From a virus: a DNA stretch of 64,000 nt. The translations under genes and the position numbers were made by a program. The notes beneath the pieces are model-generated. The model ran no database searches. It worked only from the letters and a program-made list of their open reading frames with translations, and was not told the origin of the DNA. This document shows positions 17,375 to 25,220 of the stretch, one piece after another (within the stretch, counting starts at the first letter, position 1; every line of letters begins with the position of its first letter). The stretch lies in the IMG/VR virus record IMGVR_UViG_3300042878_001826, positions 62,001-126,000 of that record; one strand, 5' to 3'.

Positions 17375-17977
17375 ATGTTAAAGAGTAAATCAAAAATGAT
17401 TAAACCGATTTCACTTCCTGAATACAGAGGTGATCAAGTTTATATGCACGAATTCGATATGGCCAATCCTTCTTTACCAAAAGGTTATGAAAGATGGAAT
17501 ACTACATTAAAAGAAATAGTTGCTGCTTCTCCTAAACAAACAGGGAAAGCTTATATCACTATCGATGAAAAGATTGTAAGAGCAGGTAAATCTCATAGAA
17601 GAGGTGGACCACATACTGATGGAAACTACCTATTTGGATGGGGCGGTGGCGGCGGTGGCTGGTTAACTGGTGAAGATGGAAGATTATTACCAAGAGAACA
17701 ACACGAAGAACAATATTGTTCTGAAAAGGGTGGAATGCTTATTGTTTCTTCCTATGAAGCTTGTAAAGGATGGAATGGAGAATTTGAAGGTCAGCCAAAC
17801 CAAGGTGGAGATTGCACTCATTTAGATCTTTCTAATATGAATAGCTTTAACTTAAAAAGCCATACTTTATATTGGGGAAATAGTACATTCATTCATGAAT
17901 CACTTCCATTAGAAGAAGATGTTGAAAGACAACTTGTAAGGATTACATTACCTGCAGATGCAGAAGATTTAGTATAA
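17375..17977 (+). CDS. Putative 2OG-Fe(II)-dioxygenase-like (double-stranded beta-helix) protein
   Basis: 200 aa. 'RGGPHTDGNYLFG' gives an HxD pair and 'TFIHESLPLEEDVERQLVRI' provides a distal His and a following Arg, the spacing expected for Fe(II)/2-oxoglutarate dioxygenases. A glycine run (GWGGGGGGW) sits between them. Such enzymes hydroxylate proteins or nucleic-acid bases. The family has not been confirmed and it could be a plain cupin. Ends at a strong bidirectional terminator. Confidence 0.4.
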   Translation: MLKSKSKMIKPISLPEYRGDQVYMHEFDMANPSLPKGYERWNTTLKEIVAASPKQTGKAYITIDEKIVRAGKSHRRGGPHTDGNYLFGWGGGGGGWLTGEDGRLLPREQHEEQYCSEKGGMLIVSSYEACKGWNGEFEGQPNQGGDCTHLDLSNMNSFNLKSHTLYWGNSTFIHESLPLEEDVERQLVRITLPADAEDLV

Positions 17978-17980
17978 CAA

Positions 17981-18008
17981 AAAACCACTCATTGAGTGGT
18001 TTTTTTTA
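17981..18008. terminator. Bidirectional terminator
   Basis: AAAACCACTC-ATT-GAGTGGTTTT with a T-run on both strands, between convergent genes ending at 17977 and 18006. Confidence 0.85.
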
Positions 18009-18863
18009 TTGATTGTTTTTATCTAAATAGTCCATTAGATTTTCCATTAAAAGAACTGCTCTTTCAAAGGGCTCTTTGTTTCTTCTTAACTCTTTATTGG
18101 CAGTGTTGTAGTCTACACCTTTATTCATATAGAATGCTTGTATAAGTTCATCAGGAACAAACACACCAGAGTATTTCATCTGAAGTACGAATGGCATAAC
18201 TACACTCTTTGGATCGATTGAAAAGTTATCAACCAAAACATCATTATAAGATTCAGGTAGATTCTTTCCTTCATAATCATCAGCACCATCATCACCGTGT
18301 GCGTAGAATCCACATACTTTTCCCTCTAAATGATTTCTCAACATATTATCATACTTTCCAGATCTGGCGAATTTTCCAGTGATATCGGCATTCTTTATGT
18401 TTCCGTCTCCCATTATCTTTTTTGCATCATCTACAGTAAGAGTTTGATTTACACAAACAAGTCTATCGAAAAGTGTTTTTATCTGAGAGCTTAGTGAGTG
18501 CCAATGTATTGGTGAGAATACTAAAAATGCGTCACACTCTTGAAGAAGTGTATAAACGTCTAGTTCTTTTAGTAAGTCTGGTTTCTTTTCATCACCTTTG
18601 AAATAGCAAGAGCATTGAAAATGACAATGATATCCACCAGATGTTGATATACACCCCTTACAAGGTTGTATGTTCGGCTTCTTAGAAAGGTTTATAGAAA
18701 GATCTATTACTTTGAAGTCTATGAATGGAGACCATTTCTCCACGATGAACTCAACTATTTTATGAGTCTTTGATTCCATTCCAGGACATGTGTCTTTGTC
18801 TCTTGGTGAACCTTGAAATAAAACCACCTTTGGTTTTCTGTCTCCTAGCTTTCTTATCTTCAT
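18006..18863 (-). CDS. Flavodoxin-like NAD(P)H-dependent FMN reductase family protein
   Basis: 285 aa. 'KVVLFQGSPRDKDTCPG' is the FMN phosphate-binding loop of the flavodoxin/NADPH-dependent FMN reductase family; 'PCKGCISTSGGYHCHFQCSC' supplies a Cys cluster and 'DAFLVFSPIHWHSLSSQIKT' the second flavin-contact region. Members reduce flavins or quinones using NAD(P)H. The Cys-rich insert suggests a metal site or redox disulphide. Transcribed from the TTTAATATATA motif just upstream. Confidence 0.7.
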   Translation of the reverse strand: MKIRKLGDRKPKVVLFQGSPRDKDTCPGMESKTHKIVEFIVEKWSPFIDFKVIDLSINLSKKPNIQPCKGCISTSGGYHCHFQCSCYFKGDEKKPDLLKELDVYTLLQECDAFLVFSPIHWHSLSSQIKTLFDRLVCVNQTLTVDDAKKIMGDGNIKNADITGKFARSGKYDNMLRNHLEGKVCGFYAHGDDGADDYEGKNLPESYNDVLVDNFSIDPKSVVMPFVLQMKYSGVFVPDELIQAFYMNKGVDYNTANKELRRNKEPFERAVLLMENLMDYLDKNNQ

Positions 18864-18869
18864 ATTATG

Positions 18870-18880
18870 TATATATTAAA
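18870..18880 (-). promoter_or_regulatory. Phage motif TTTAATATATA
   Basis: Minus-strand TTTAATATATA, six bases before the ATG at 18863. Confidence 0.6.
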
Positions 18881-18889
18881 AAAGTCGGA

Positions 18890-19177
18890 CTATAAATCCG
18901 GTCCTTTCAATATTTCTTCTAATCTAATATCTCGATATTCGGCGATTGCTTTTTCAACGTTGATTGCTATATTTTTTGTGTACCACTTTCTCCATTTTGG
19001 ATTTATTCTGGAAATATATTCGACTTCATATCCTATTTGATGTCGACCCGAACCGACTATTGTTCCAGGATCGAGCAGTATTTCTGGATTTATGTCGTAG
19101 TGGGGGTTCATAGTCACTTCGTGCTGGTAGATGACTCTCTTCACCGCGGTGATTCTATTCAATATATCTTTTCCCAT
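18890..19177 (-). CDS. Hypothetical protein
   Basis: 95 aa. Begins 'GKDILNRITAVKRVIYQHEV' and ends with a helical segment 'EYRDIRLEEILKGPDL'. The tail (R-D-I-R-L-E-E-I-L) resembles, in a displaced form, the C-terminal tag seen at 48-56 kb. It overlaps the upstream gene by 23 bases. No family recognised. Confidence 0.55.
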   Translation of the reverse strand: MGKDILNRITAVKRVIYQHEVTMNPHYDINPEILLDPGTIVGSGRHQIGYEVEYISRINPKWRKWYTKNIAINVEKAIAEYRDIRLEEILKGPDL

Positions 19178-19838
19178 CGTAGATTTTTCCTTCTATTATA
19201 GACATTCCTTCATGTTGATAGGTTACTGTCTCTTTAGATACCGCAAATCTTTTTGGTGGAATATTAGTAGCAGTACGAAATGCCCAGTTGAGCCATATAT
19301 CGAGACCGTCCCAAGTACCTGTTTTTAGTTGTCTCAAAAGATATTCTCTCGAATGTCTTGGAAACATTATACAATGTGTCATTATTATTTTATCTGTGAG
19401 ATAAAAACTTAAATAATTAGGATGTTCTTCTATAACAGGAGACCAAACTAAACCATCTACAGATCCTGGTGCACCAAAAGATACGTAGTTTATAAGATGA
19501 TCTTTACATACAGTTACCGCCTCTTTAGCCATTTCTGCAAAACGAGAATGTGGAACGGTTATTATACAATCACATTCACATATGATTATTCCATCCAAAT
19601 CTTCTGTGAATTCCTCTTCGATTGCTCTTTTAAATGATTGAAATAAGCCATAGTGACCAGGTCCGTGATTTCCGGTGTAAATAGGTATATTCTTTATGTG
19701 ACCATCACCTCGGTATATCTCATTTATATGAGGTGTGTACTCTATACCATACTCTTTGAGTGGTGAAAGAGATTGAATAGAAGCTTTCTCTCGTGTGGCT
19801 TCTATATCCGTTAGTAAATGAACTAATTTTATTTTCAT
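19155..19838 (-). CDS. GT-A-like glycosyltransferase-related protein
   Basis: 227 aa. 'KIKLVHLLTDIEATREKASI' and the acidic 'DGIIICECDCIITV' after a hydrophobic strand resemble the donor domain and DxD site of small GT-A transferases; 'DGLDIWLNWAF' fits the late catalytic motif. It lies apart from the main sugar island, so it might act on a different target. Specificity unknown. Confidence 0.45.
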   Translation of the reverse strand: MKIKLVHLLTDIEATREKASIQSLSPLKEYGIEYTPHINEIYRGDGHIKNIPIYTGNHGPGHYGLFQSFKRAIEEEFTEDLDGIIICECDCIITVPHSRFAEMAKEAVTVCKDHLINYVSFGAPGSVDGLVWSPVIEEHPNYLSFYLTDKIIMTHCIMFPRHSREYLLRQLKTGTWDGLDIWLNWAFRTATNIPPKRFAVSKETVTYQHEGMSIIEGKIYDGKRYIE

Positions 19839-20158
19839 AATTTTCTTGTTTCTCCTACAAAAACCACATTGTGGTCTCTTACTAATCTTTCTAAGTGCAT
19901 GTTGTCCTTTGCATAAAGGTAGAACTTTCCTTCTTTATATGTCTCAACGAAATGATATTCTTCGTCAAATAACTCGACACCGTACAAACGATCTTCTTCA
20001 CCGATACCAACATCGGTATGGTCATTACGTTTAAGCCAAGTAAGTATTCCGGTTTGTTCTTCGTTGTTCATTATATCAATATACTTGAACGAATACATTT
20101 CGTCAAGATCATCTAATATCCAACTTTTTGAATCAACTTCAAAATATACTTTTTTCAT
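19835..20158 (-). CDS. Hypothetical protein
   Basis: 107 aa, strongly acidic with aromatic strands ('KKVYFEVDSKSWILDDLDEM', 'YKEGKFYLYAKDN'). Overlaps both neighbours by 4 bases, implying translational coupling in the 18.9-20.8 kb run. No family recognised. Confidence 0.6.
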   Translation of the reverse strand: MKKVYFEVDSKSWILDDLDEMYSFKYIDIMNNEEQTGILTWLKRNDHTDVGIGEEDRLYGVELFDEEYHFVETYKEGKFYLYAKDNMHLERLVRDHNVVFVGETRKL

Positions 20159-20379
20159 ATTCCTATTTTGTTAAGTTTATAATCTCTTATTTCATCTAGA
20201 TTCAATTCTTTAAGATGTCTTTCATGAACAACTAAGTCGTATTCTTCATCATCGATAAAAAAGAATACTCTCATATAATATTTATTTTCAAAAGAAGCTT
20301 TATAGATACCACCGTATTTTAGAGGTTCGTAACAAAAATCCTTTATTTCTCTATCACTTGATATTACTTTAACATACAT
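20155..20379 (-). CDS. Hypothetical protein with C-terminal RDxKLxxIG tag
   Basis: 74 aa. Start at 20379 is chosen because the upstream gene stops at 20381 and a longer version would overlap it. The body is beta-rich ('MYVKVISSDREIKDF', 'MRVFFFIDDEEYDLVVHE'). It ends 'EIRDYKLNKIGI', the same C-terminal tag as proteins in the 48-56 kb plus-strand run, although it lies about 28 kb away on the other strand. Confidence 0.6.
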   Translation of the reverse strand: MYVKVISSDREIKDFCYEPLKYGGIYKASFENKYYMRVFFFIDDEEYDLVVHERHLKELNLDEIRDYKLNKIGI

Positions 20380-20380
20380 A

Positions 20381-20752
20381 TTACATTCCAATTTGTTTCT
20401 CAACCATACCTTCAAGAAATCTTTCCATTTCTTTAGACAATTCTACTTCAACATCATCAATAAGGAATCTGTTGATAGAAACCGTTGCTTCGTCTAAACA
20501 AAAATCAGATGCAGGTGGAGTCCAATAGTCGCCAGGACATTCGTCAAAGTATCCACTCAACTCAAGTGTGTATTCGATAACGATGCAAACGTCGTCGTTT
20601 CCAACAGGATTGAAAGAAATCCATTCTTCTTCTCTACAAACTGATCCATCATTTTCATAGATTAACTCACTGAAGTCTTCAGATTTTTTAAAGTCTCCAT
20701 CATAGAATGATAAGTTGTTGAAATCAATCGTGTATGTTTGGTCTAAGCTCAT
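20381..20752 (-). CDS. Hypothetical acidic protein
   Basis: 123 aa, very acidic, beta-rich. 'GYFDECPGDYWTPP' is a motif often met in phage hypotheticals of unknown role. Promoter box TATATTTG lies about 17 bases upstream of the ATG. It is the first gene of a four-to-five gene coupled run. Confidence 0.6.
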   Translation of the reverse strand: MSLDQTYTIDFNNLSFYDGDFKKSEDFSELIYENDGSVCREEEWISFNPVGNDDVCIVIEYTLELSGYFDECPGDYWTPPASDFCLDEATVSINRFLIDDVEVELSKEMERFLEGMVEKQIGM

Positions 20753-20768
20753 ATCGTTTTTATTTCTA

Positions 20769-20776
20769 CAAATATA
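20769..20776 (-). promoter_or_regulatory. Bacteroidota-type -7 box TATATTTG
   Basis: Minus-strand TATATTTG, 16 bases before the ATG at 20752. A hairpin (GCCGGATAGA/TCTACCCGGC) over the preceding gene's stop sits just upstream and may end that transcript. Confidence 0.6.
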
Positions 20777-20801
20777 CGCAAGAAATGCCGGGTAGACAAA
20801 T

Positions 20802-21110
20802 CTATCCGGCTATTTTTTTGATCTCTGAGAATAATTTTTTCCTTGGCTCTCGATGCTTGACATCGCTAGGTATATTTTCTGAGTAGTTATGTGTACTCTT
20901 TGAACCAATGGCATCTTCTACATAGGAAGTGTATGGATCTCCGATTCCATGAATATTCCGAAGCTTTTCGTAGAGTCCTTCCCAAAGGTTCTTCGGAGTC
21001 TCGTTTCTTTTCAGAAACTCAAATATGGGTTCTTTTCCAATCTCACTTAAACTTTTTCCGGAGGCGGTGACCGCGTCGGAAAGTGTCTGCAATAGTTCTT
21101 TCGTGTTCAT
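20802..21110 (-). CDS. Hypothetical protein
   Basis: 102 aa, helical. 'KNLWEGLYEKLRNIHGIGDPYTSYVEDAI' has an HGIG-type turn like DNA-binding helix-hairpin-helix elements, but a single weak match does not establish that. Its stop codon lies within a stem-loop at 20783-20806. Five bases separate it from the upstream P-loop kinase gene, so they share a transcript. Confidence 0.55.
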   Translation of the reverse strand: MNTKELLQTLSDAVTASGKSLSEIGKEPIFEFLKRNETPKNLWEGLYEKLRNIHGIGDPYTSYVEDAIGSKSTHNYSENIPSDVKHREPRKKLFSEIKKIAG

Positions 21111-21115
21111 CTTTT

Positions 21116-21595
21116 CTATAGTATAATTGTTGTATCATATCCTTCTTCTAAAGTTGGCTCTTGATATGAGTCAATCATAGATTTGATTACGAATGGTGGT
21201 ATCCATTTGTTTTCCTTTGCATTACGGTCGATGTTTCTTCGAGTGTATTCTTCATCCGATAAGATTGGAAATACTACTGCAACTCTTGAAAAGTCCTTTC
21301 CAAAGTTTCTTAAAGTCGCCATTCTTCTTTTAACGGTCATGTTGGTCATGTCGATTATGACGCTGGTCTTTAAGTCGTTTGCTTCTTTTAATCTGGTGGC
21401 CAATACTCTGTCTACTTCTTTTTGGTCAACTTCTTTGAACGCGAGGTTGTAGTCTCTCGATCCAAATACTTCCATAACAATCTCGTCACGAGAAATGACC
21501 TGCGTGTTTGGATAGTTGTTTCTTATATAAGTAGACTTACCTGAAAGAGTAGGTCCAATTAACATCATTACAAAAGGCTCTTTAATATTTTTCAT
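21116..21595 (-). CDS. P-loop kinase related to polynucleotide kinase (AAA_33)
   Basis: 159 aa. Walker A 'GPTLSGKST' at residues 14-22; 'QVISRDEI' and 'SVIIDMTNMTVKRR' are the substrate and lid-region motifs of the T4 Pnk kinase domain and related AAA_33 enzymes. These phosphorylate 5'-OH ends of RNA or DNA; the phosphatase domain of T4 Pnk is absent. Only four bases separate its -7 box from the ATG, so the mRNA should be leaderless. It may act with the RNA ligases at 51.8 and 58.3 kb. Confidence 0.75.
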   Translation of the reverse strand: MKNIKEPFVMMLIGPTLSGKSTYIRNNYPNTQVISRDEIVMEVFGSRDYNLAFKEVDQKEVDRVLATRLKEANDLKTSVIIDMTNMTVKRRMATLRNFGKDFSRVAVVFPILSDEEYTRRNIDRNAKENKWIPPFVIKSMIDSYQEPTLEEGYDTTIIL

Positions 21596-21599
21596 ATAT

Positions 21600-21607
21600 C
21601 AAAGATA
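21600..21607 (-). promoter_or_regulatory. Bacteroidota-type -7 box TATCTTTG
   Basis: Minus-strand TATCTTTG, four bases (ATAT) before the ATG at 21595; predicted leaderless start. Confidence 0.65.
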
Positions 21608-21631
21608 AGGAATATTTTTCGAGTAACAAAA

Positions 21632-21642
21632 TTTAATATATA
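21632..21642 (+). promoter_or_regulatory. Phage motif TTTAATATATA
   Basis: Plus-strand TTTAATATATA, five bases before the ATG at 21648. Confidence 0.65.
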
Positions 21643-21647
21643 AACTT

Positions 21648-22496
21648 ATGAGTGGAATAATAAGCAAACAAATAAATAACAAGAACATTTTGTTCTATTT
21701 TGATGCTGCAAACCTAAAATCATATAATGGAACCAGTAATGTTGGATATAGCCTTGTTCTTGGAACTACAGCATCTTTGTTAACAGGTGTTACTTGGAGT
21801 ACGGTAAATAGTGGTGTTATGAGGTTCAATGGAACGTATTCTGCCGTTCCAAATATAACTACTTATACTGGATATACAAAAGATTCTTGGATAACATGTG
21901 GAGACAGAATACCTAAACTTGGATTATCATTTCCATTTACTTTAGAAGCATGGATAAATCCAAAGAAGCTAAATGGTCTAACTACAACAATACCCTATGG
22001 AGTATTCGCACTAGATTCGACAGAGTCTTTTTCGCTCAATGGCTCTATTTCCTATTATTATGGTTTAGATTTAGGTCTTTCTACAAACGATGGGACAGAC
22101 ACGCATAATTTTACATGTGGGTACTACAACGGTACTGGGTATGGGTCTGGTGCTAGGAGGTCTACAATTACATTAGAAAGGCCTGTTATATGTGGAAATT
22201 GGAACCATGTAGTTGCTGTAGTTTCCGCACTTAACACGTTTACATTTTATATAAATGGAGAGTCTACACCAATCGAACTTGTGGGTTCCGAATTCGGATC
22301 GGGAGAGAACACTTCAGGAATAGTATGGAGTGGTGGAATTGGAAAGACGGTAATCGGAAAGGGTGCAGGATACTACAAATACATATTCAACGGAGATATA
22401 GCAATGGTAAGAGCTTACAACTCAGCACTAAGTGCGGATAATATAAAGCAAAACTACAACCTTCATGCAGTAAGGTTTGGACTTAATATAAAATAG
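21648..22496 (+). CDS. LamG/concanavalin-like tail adhesin
   Basis: 282 aa. 'ILFYFDAANLKSYNG' at the start, 'FPFTLEAWINPKK' and 'NWNHVVAVVSALNTFTFYIN' followed by 'IAMVRAYNSALSADNIKQNY' are the LamG jelly-roll pattern (lectin-like glucanase fold). This is the usual make-up of exposed fibre or fibritin-like proteins in Bacteroidota phages. It is followed by a much larger LamG protein on the same transcript. Binding to host surface glycans is inferred. Confidence 0.7.
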   Translation: MSGIISKQINNKNILFYFDAANLKSYNGTSNVGYSLVLGTTASLLTGVTWSTVNSGVMRFNGTYSAVPNITTYTGYTKDSWITCGDRIPKLGLSFPFTLEAWINPKKLNGLTTTIPYGVFALDSTESFSLNGSISYYYGLDLGLSTNDGTDTHNFTCGYYNGTGYGSGARRSTITLERPVICGNWNHVVAVVSALNTFTFYINGESTPIELVGSEFGSGENTSGIVWSGGIGKTVIGKGAGYYKYIFNGDIAMVRAYNSALSADNIKQNYNLHAVRFGLNIK

Positions 22497-22504
22497 ATTT
22501 AAAA

Positions 22505-25210
22505 ATGGGAGTAAGAGGAATATACTACGGAGGAATAGTCTTGGATGGCTTGGTATTCCATATCGACGCAGCAAAACAAGAGTCTTACGCGAAGAGAGGA
22601 CTTAGATACATGCAGAACGGAAACAGCAACCTGTTCATAGATTTCGCGGATACTTCTAAAAGTCCATCTACGGAAAATGCCACAGGTACTATAATAAATG
22701 GTGTTACTTTTAGTAACTTTGCACCATATCATCTATCAACCACACCATATTGGCACAATCCTGCAACGACTGCATGGAAAGATAGTGCAGGAATAGGAAC
22801 TTTCTACGGAAACTTAGAGTTTGATGGTGTAAATGACTATGTGAGTTTTGGATCGACACCTGAGATGGATGGAATAAAGGATATAACGGTATCTGCGTGG
22901 TTCTATGTAAATAAATTTAAAAGTGGTGCTGTTCCTGCCGGTGGAACAACAAGTATCATAGCGTCTCGATACAACGGTGTTAATGGATGGGCTCTTGGTT
23001 ATAATAATCAAGGAGTGGTTTATTTTGATGGAAGAGAAAGTGGTGCAGAATATCTGTCAGTAACTGCAAGTATTCCAGTAAAGTCTTCAAATAGTACTAC
23101 GAATGGTGGTTGGTACAACGCGGTTGGAACAAAACAAGGAAGTGTTTGGAGTATATACGTTGCAGAAACCAATAGGTATATTGTCGATGGAGATAGAAGT
23201 ATATATGTAGCAGCGTACCAACAATCTCTTTTAGGTACTCGAACAATGGGAGTTGGAACTACTACATTCACAACAAACAATCTATATTTAGGTTGTGTTG
23301 TATTTGGCACACCTACTTTACACATGGATGGAAGGTTGATGTCTTTGTCGGTATACAACAGAGCACTATCTCTTAGTGAGATAAACCAAAACTACGATTC
23401 TGTAACAAAGAGAATAATAAAAAATTCTGTTCCTGCAAGTCCTGAGTTCATAACAAAATGGAATACAAGCATTCCAATAATGGAAACAGCAACCGGTATT
23501 ATAGAGATACCTATAAATCCCTCATATACCTACAACTACACAGTCGACTGGGGAGATGGAATAACTACTACCGGACACACAGGAAATGCGACACATACAT
23601 ATGCTACGAATGGTATATACACAGTAAAGATAACCGGAACTTTTCCTGCGATTTTTACATCTAACAATATTTATAAAGTTAGGATGATTGAGGTGAGTCA
23701 ATGGGGAACAAATGTTTGGCAAACAATGGAGAGTGCATTCTATGAATGTTCAAATATGAACGTGACTGCAACGGATGCACCTAATCTTTCTGTAGTTACA
23801 AATATGTTTGCAATGTTTAGAGGATGTATATCCATGAATGGTAATATATCGAGCTGGGACGTATCTAATGTTACGAGAATGATTGATATGTTCTCTCAAG
23901 CAACTTCGTTTAATCAGCCACTTAATTCTTGGAATGTTTCGGCGGTTACTGAAATGCAAGGTATGTTTGCAGGAGCAACGTCTTTTAATATGCCACTTTA
24001 TTCTTGGAATACGATGTCAGTAATAAGTATGGCGGGTATGTTCGGAAATGCGGTATTATTTAATCAGAATATATCTGCTTGGAATACCTCGGCTGTTACT
24101 GAAATGTCTAGTATGTTCGATGGGGCGACCGATTTCAATAATGGTGGACAACCGATGCTTACTAGCGGAAATAGCTGGAATACATCGGCGGTTACAGATA
24201 TGAGTACCATGTTCTATCAGGCCAGTTCTTTCAATGCGAACATAAGCAATTGGAATACTGCAAATGTGACTAATATGGGTGCTATGTTCTATGAGGCAAG
24301 TGTTTTTAATTCGAACATAAGTAGTTGGAATACTGTAAATGTGACTGCAATGTATAGTATGTTCTTTAACGCATATTCCTTCAACAGACCAATCGGTTCT
24401 TGGAACACTGCAAATGTGACTGGTATGGGTAGTATGTTCTGGGGTGCAACATTGTTCAATCAGAATATATCCGCTTGGAATACCGCTGCGGTTGTAGATA
24501 TGAGTGGTATGTTCTTTAGTTCTGCATTCAACAATGGTGGACAGCCAATGCCTACTAACGGAAATAGCTGGAATACATCGTCGGTTCAATATATGAGCAA
24601 TATGTTCAATCAAGCTACAAACTTCAATCAAAATATAGCAACATGGAACACTTTGAGTGTTATTTCTATGAGACAGATGTTCTATGGTGCTTCTGCTTTC
24701 AACAATGGTGGACAACCGATGCCGACTAATGGAAATAGTTGGAATACCACGAATGTTACAGATATGTGGGGTATGTTCTCTTACACTACAAACTTTAATC
24801 AAAACATAGCAACATGGAATACTGCAAATGTTACTACTATGGGTCCTATGTTCAACGGTAGTATATTCAACAATGGAGGACAACCAATACCAAGAAATGG
24901 AAGTAGCTGGAACACCGCATTGGTTACGGATATGAACTCAATGTTCTATATGAACGACGCGTTCAACCAAAACATAGGAACTTGGAATGTTTCTAACGTA
25001 ACAGACTTCACAAATTTCATGTCGACAAAAACTCCGACTACGTTATCAACTGCGAATCTTGATGCTATATATATAGGATGGGTTAGTAGACCAGTTAAAC
25101 CAAATATCATCATCTCGTTTGGAACGGCGAATAGAACTTCCGCGAGTACAAGTGCAAGAAACGCATTAATAGTTGCTAATTTATGGACTATAACAGATGG
25201 TGGAATATAA
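22505..25210 (+). CDS. Large adhesin: LamG + PKD-like + BspA (DUF285) repeats
   Basis: 901 aa. Residues about 1-300: LamG jelly roll ('LVFHIDAAKQESYAKRG', 'DGVNDYVSFGSTPEM', 'LMSLSVYNRALSLSEINQNY'). About 305-390: PKD-like strand set with 'YTVDWGDGITTTGHTG'. About 400-850: some 15 repeats of the BspA/DUF285 type, consensus W-N-T-x-x-V-T-x-M-x-x-M-F, with a period of 25 residues, or 34 where 'NNGGQPMPTNGNS' is inserted. These modules form elongated surface-binding proteins in Bacteroidota. Most likely the receptor-binding fibre. No export signal is seen, as expected for a virion part. Confidence 0.75.
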   Translation: MGVRGIYYGGIVLDGLVFHIDAAKQESYAKRGLRYMQNGNSNLFIDFADTSKSPSTENATGTIINGVTFSNFAPYHLSTTPYWHNPATTAWKDSAGIGTFYGNLEFDGVNDYVSFGSTPEMDGIKDITVSAWFYVNKFKSGAVPAGGTTSIIASRYNGVNGWALGYNNQGVVYFDGRESGAEYLSVTASIPVKSSNSTTNGGWYNAVGTKQGSVWSIYVAETNRYIVDGDRSIYVAAYQQSLLGTRTMGVGTTTFTTNNLYLGCVVFGTPTLHMDGRLMSLSVYNRALSLSEINQNYDSVTKRIIKNSVPASPEFITKWNTSIPIMETATGIIEIPINPSYTYNYTVDWGDGITTTGHTGNATHTYATNGIYTVKITGTFPAIFTSNNIYKVRMIEVSQWGTNVWQTMESAFYECSNMNVTATDAPNLSVVTNMFAMFRGCISMNGNISSWDVSNVTRMIDMFSQATSFNQPLNSWNVSAVTEMQGMFAGATSFNMPLYSWNTMSVISMAGMFGNAVLFNQNISAWNTSAVTEMSSMFDGATDFNNGGQPMLTSGNSWNTSAVTDMSTMFYQASSFNANISNWNTANVTNMGAMFYEASVFNSNISSWNTVNVTAMYSMFFNAYSFNRPIGSWNTANVTGMGSMFWGATLFNQNISAWNTAAVVDMSGMFFSSAFNNGGQPMPTNGNSWNTSSVQYMSNMFNQATNFNQNIATWNTLSVISMRQMFYGASAFNNGGQPMPTNGNSWNTTNVTDMWGMFSYTTNFNQNIATWNTANVTTMGPMFNGSIFNNGGQPIPRNGSSWNTALVTDMNSMFYMNDAFNQNIGTWNVSNVTDFTNFMSTKTPTTLSTANLDAIYIGWVSRPVKPNIIISFGTANRTSASTSARNALIVANLWTITDGGI
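23830..25010 (+). repeat. Tandem DNA repeats encoding BspA-type units
   Basis: About fifteen degenerate in-frame copies of 75 or 102 bases within the adhesin gene, anchored by a TGGAATAC-type Trp-Asn codon pair. Long open frames on the opposite strand across this stretch are caused by the repeats. Confidence 0.7.
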
Positions 25211-25220
25211 TATATAGTAT

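Noticed and set aside
24056-24883. 275-codon minus-strand open frame across the adhesin repeats
   Set aside because: Ser/His/Ile-rich repetitive product; frame stays open only because the BspA repeats lack the relevant stop codon on the opposite strand.
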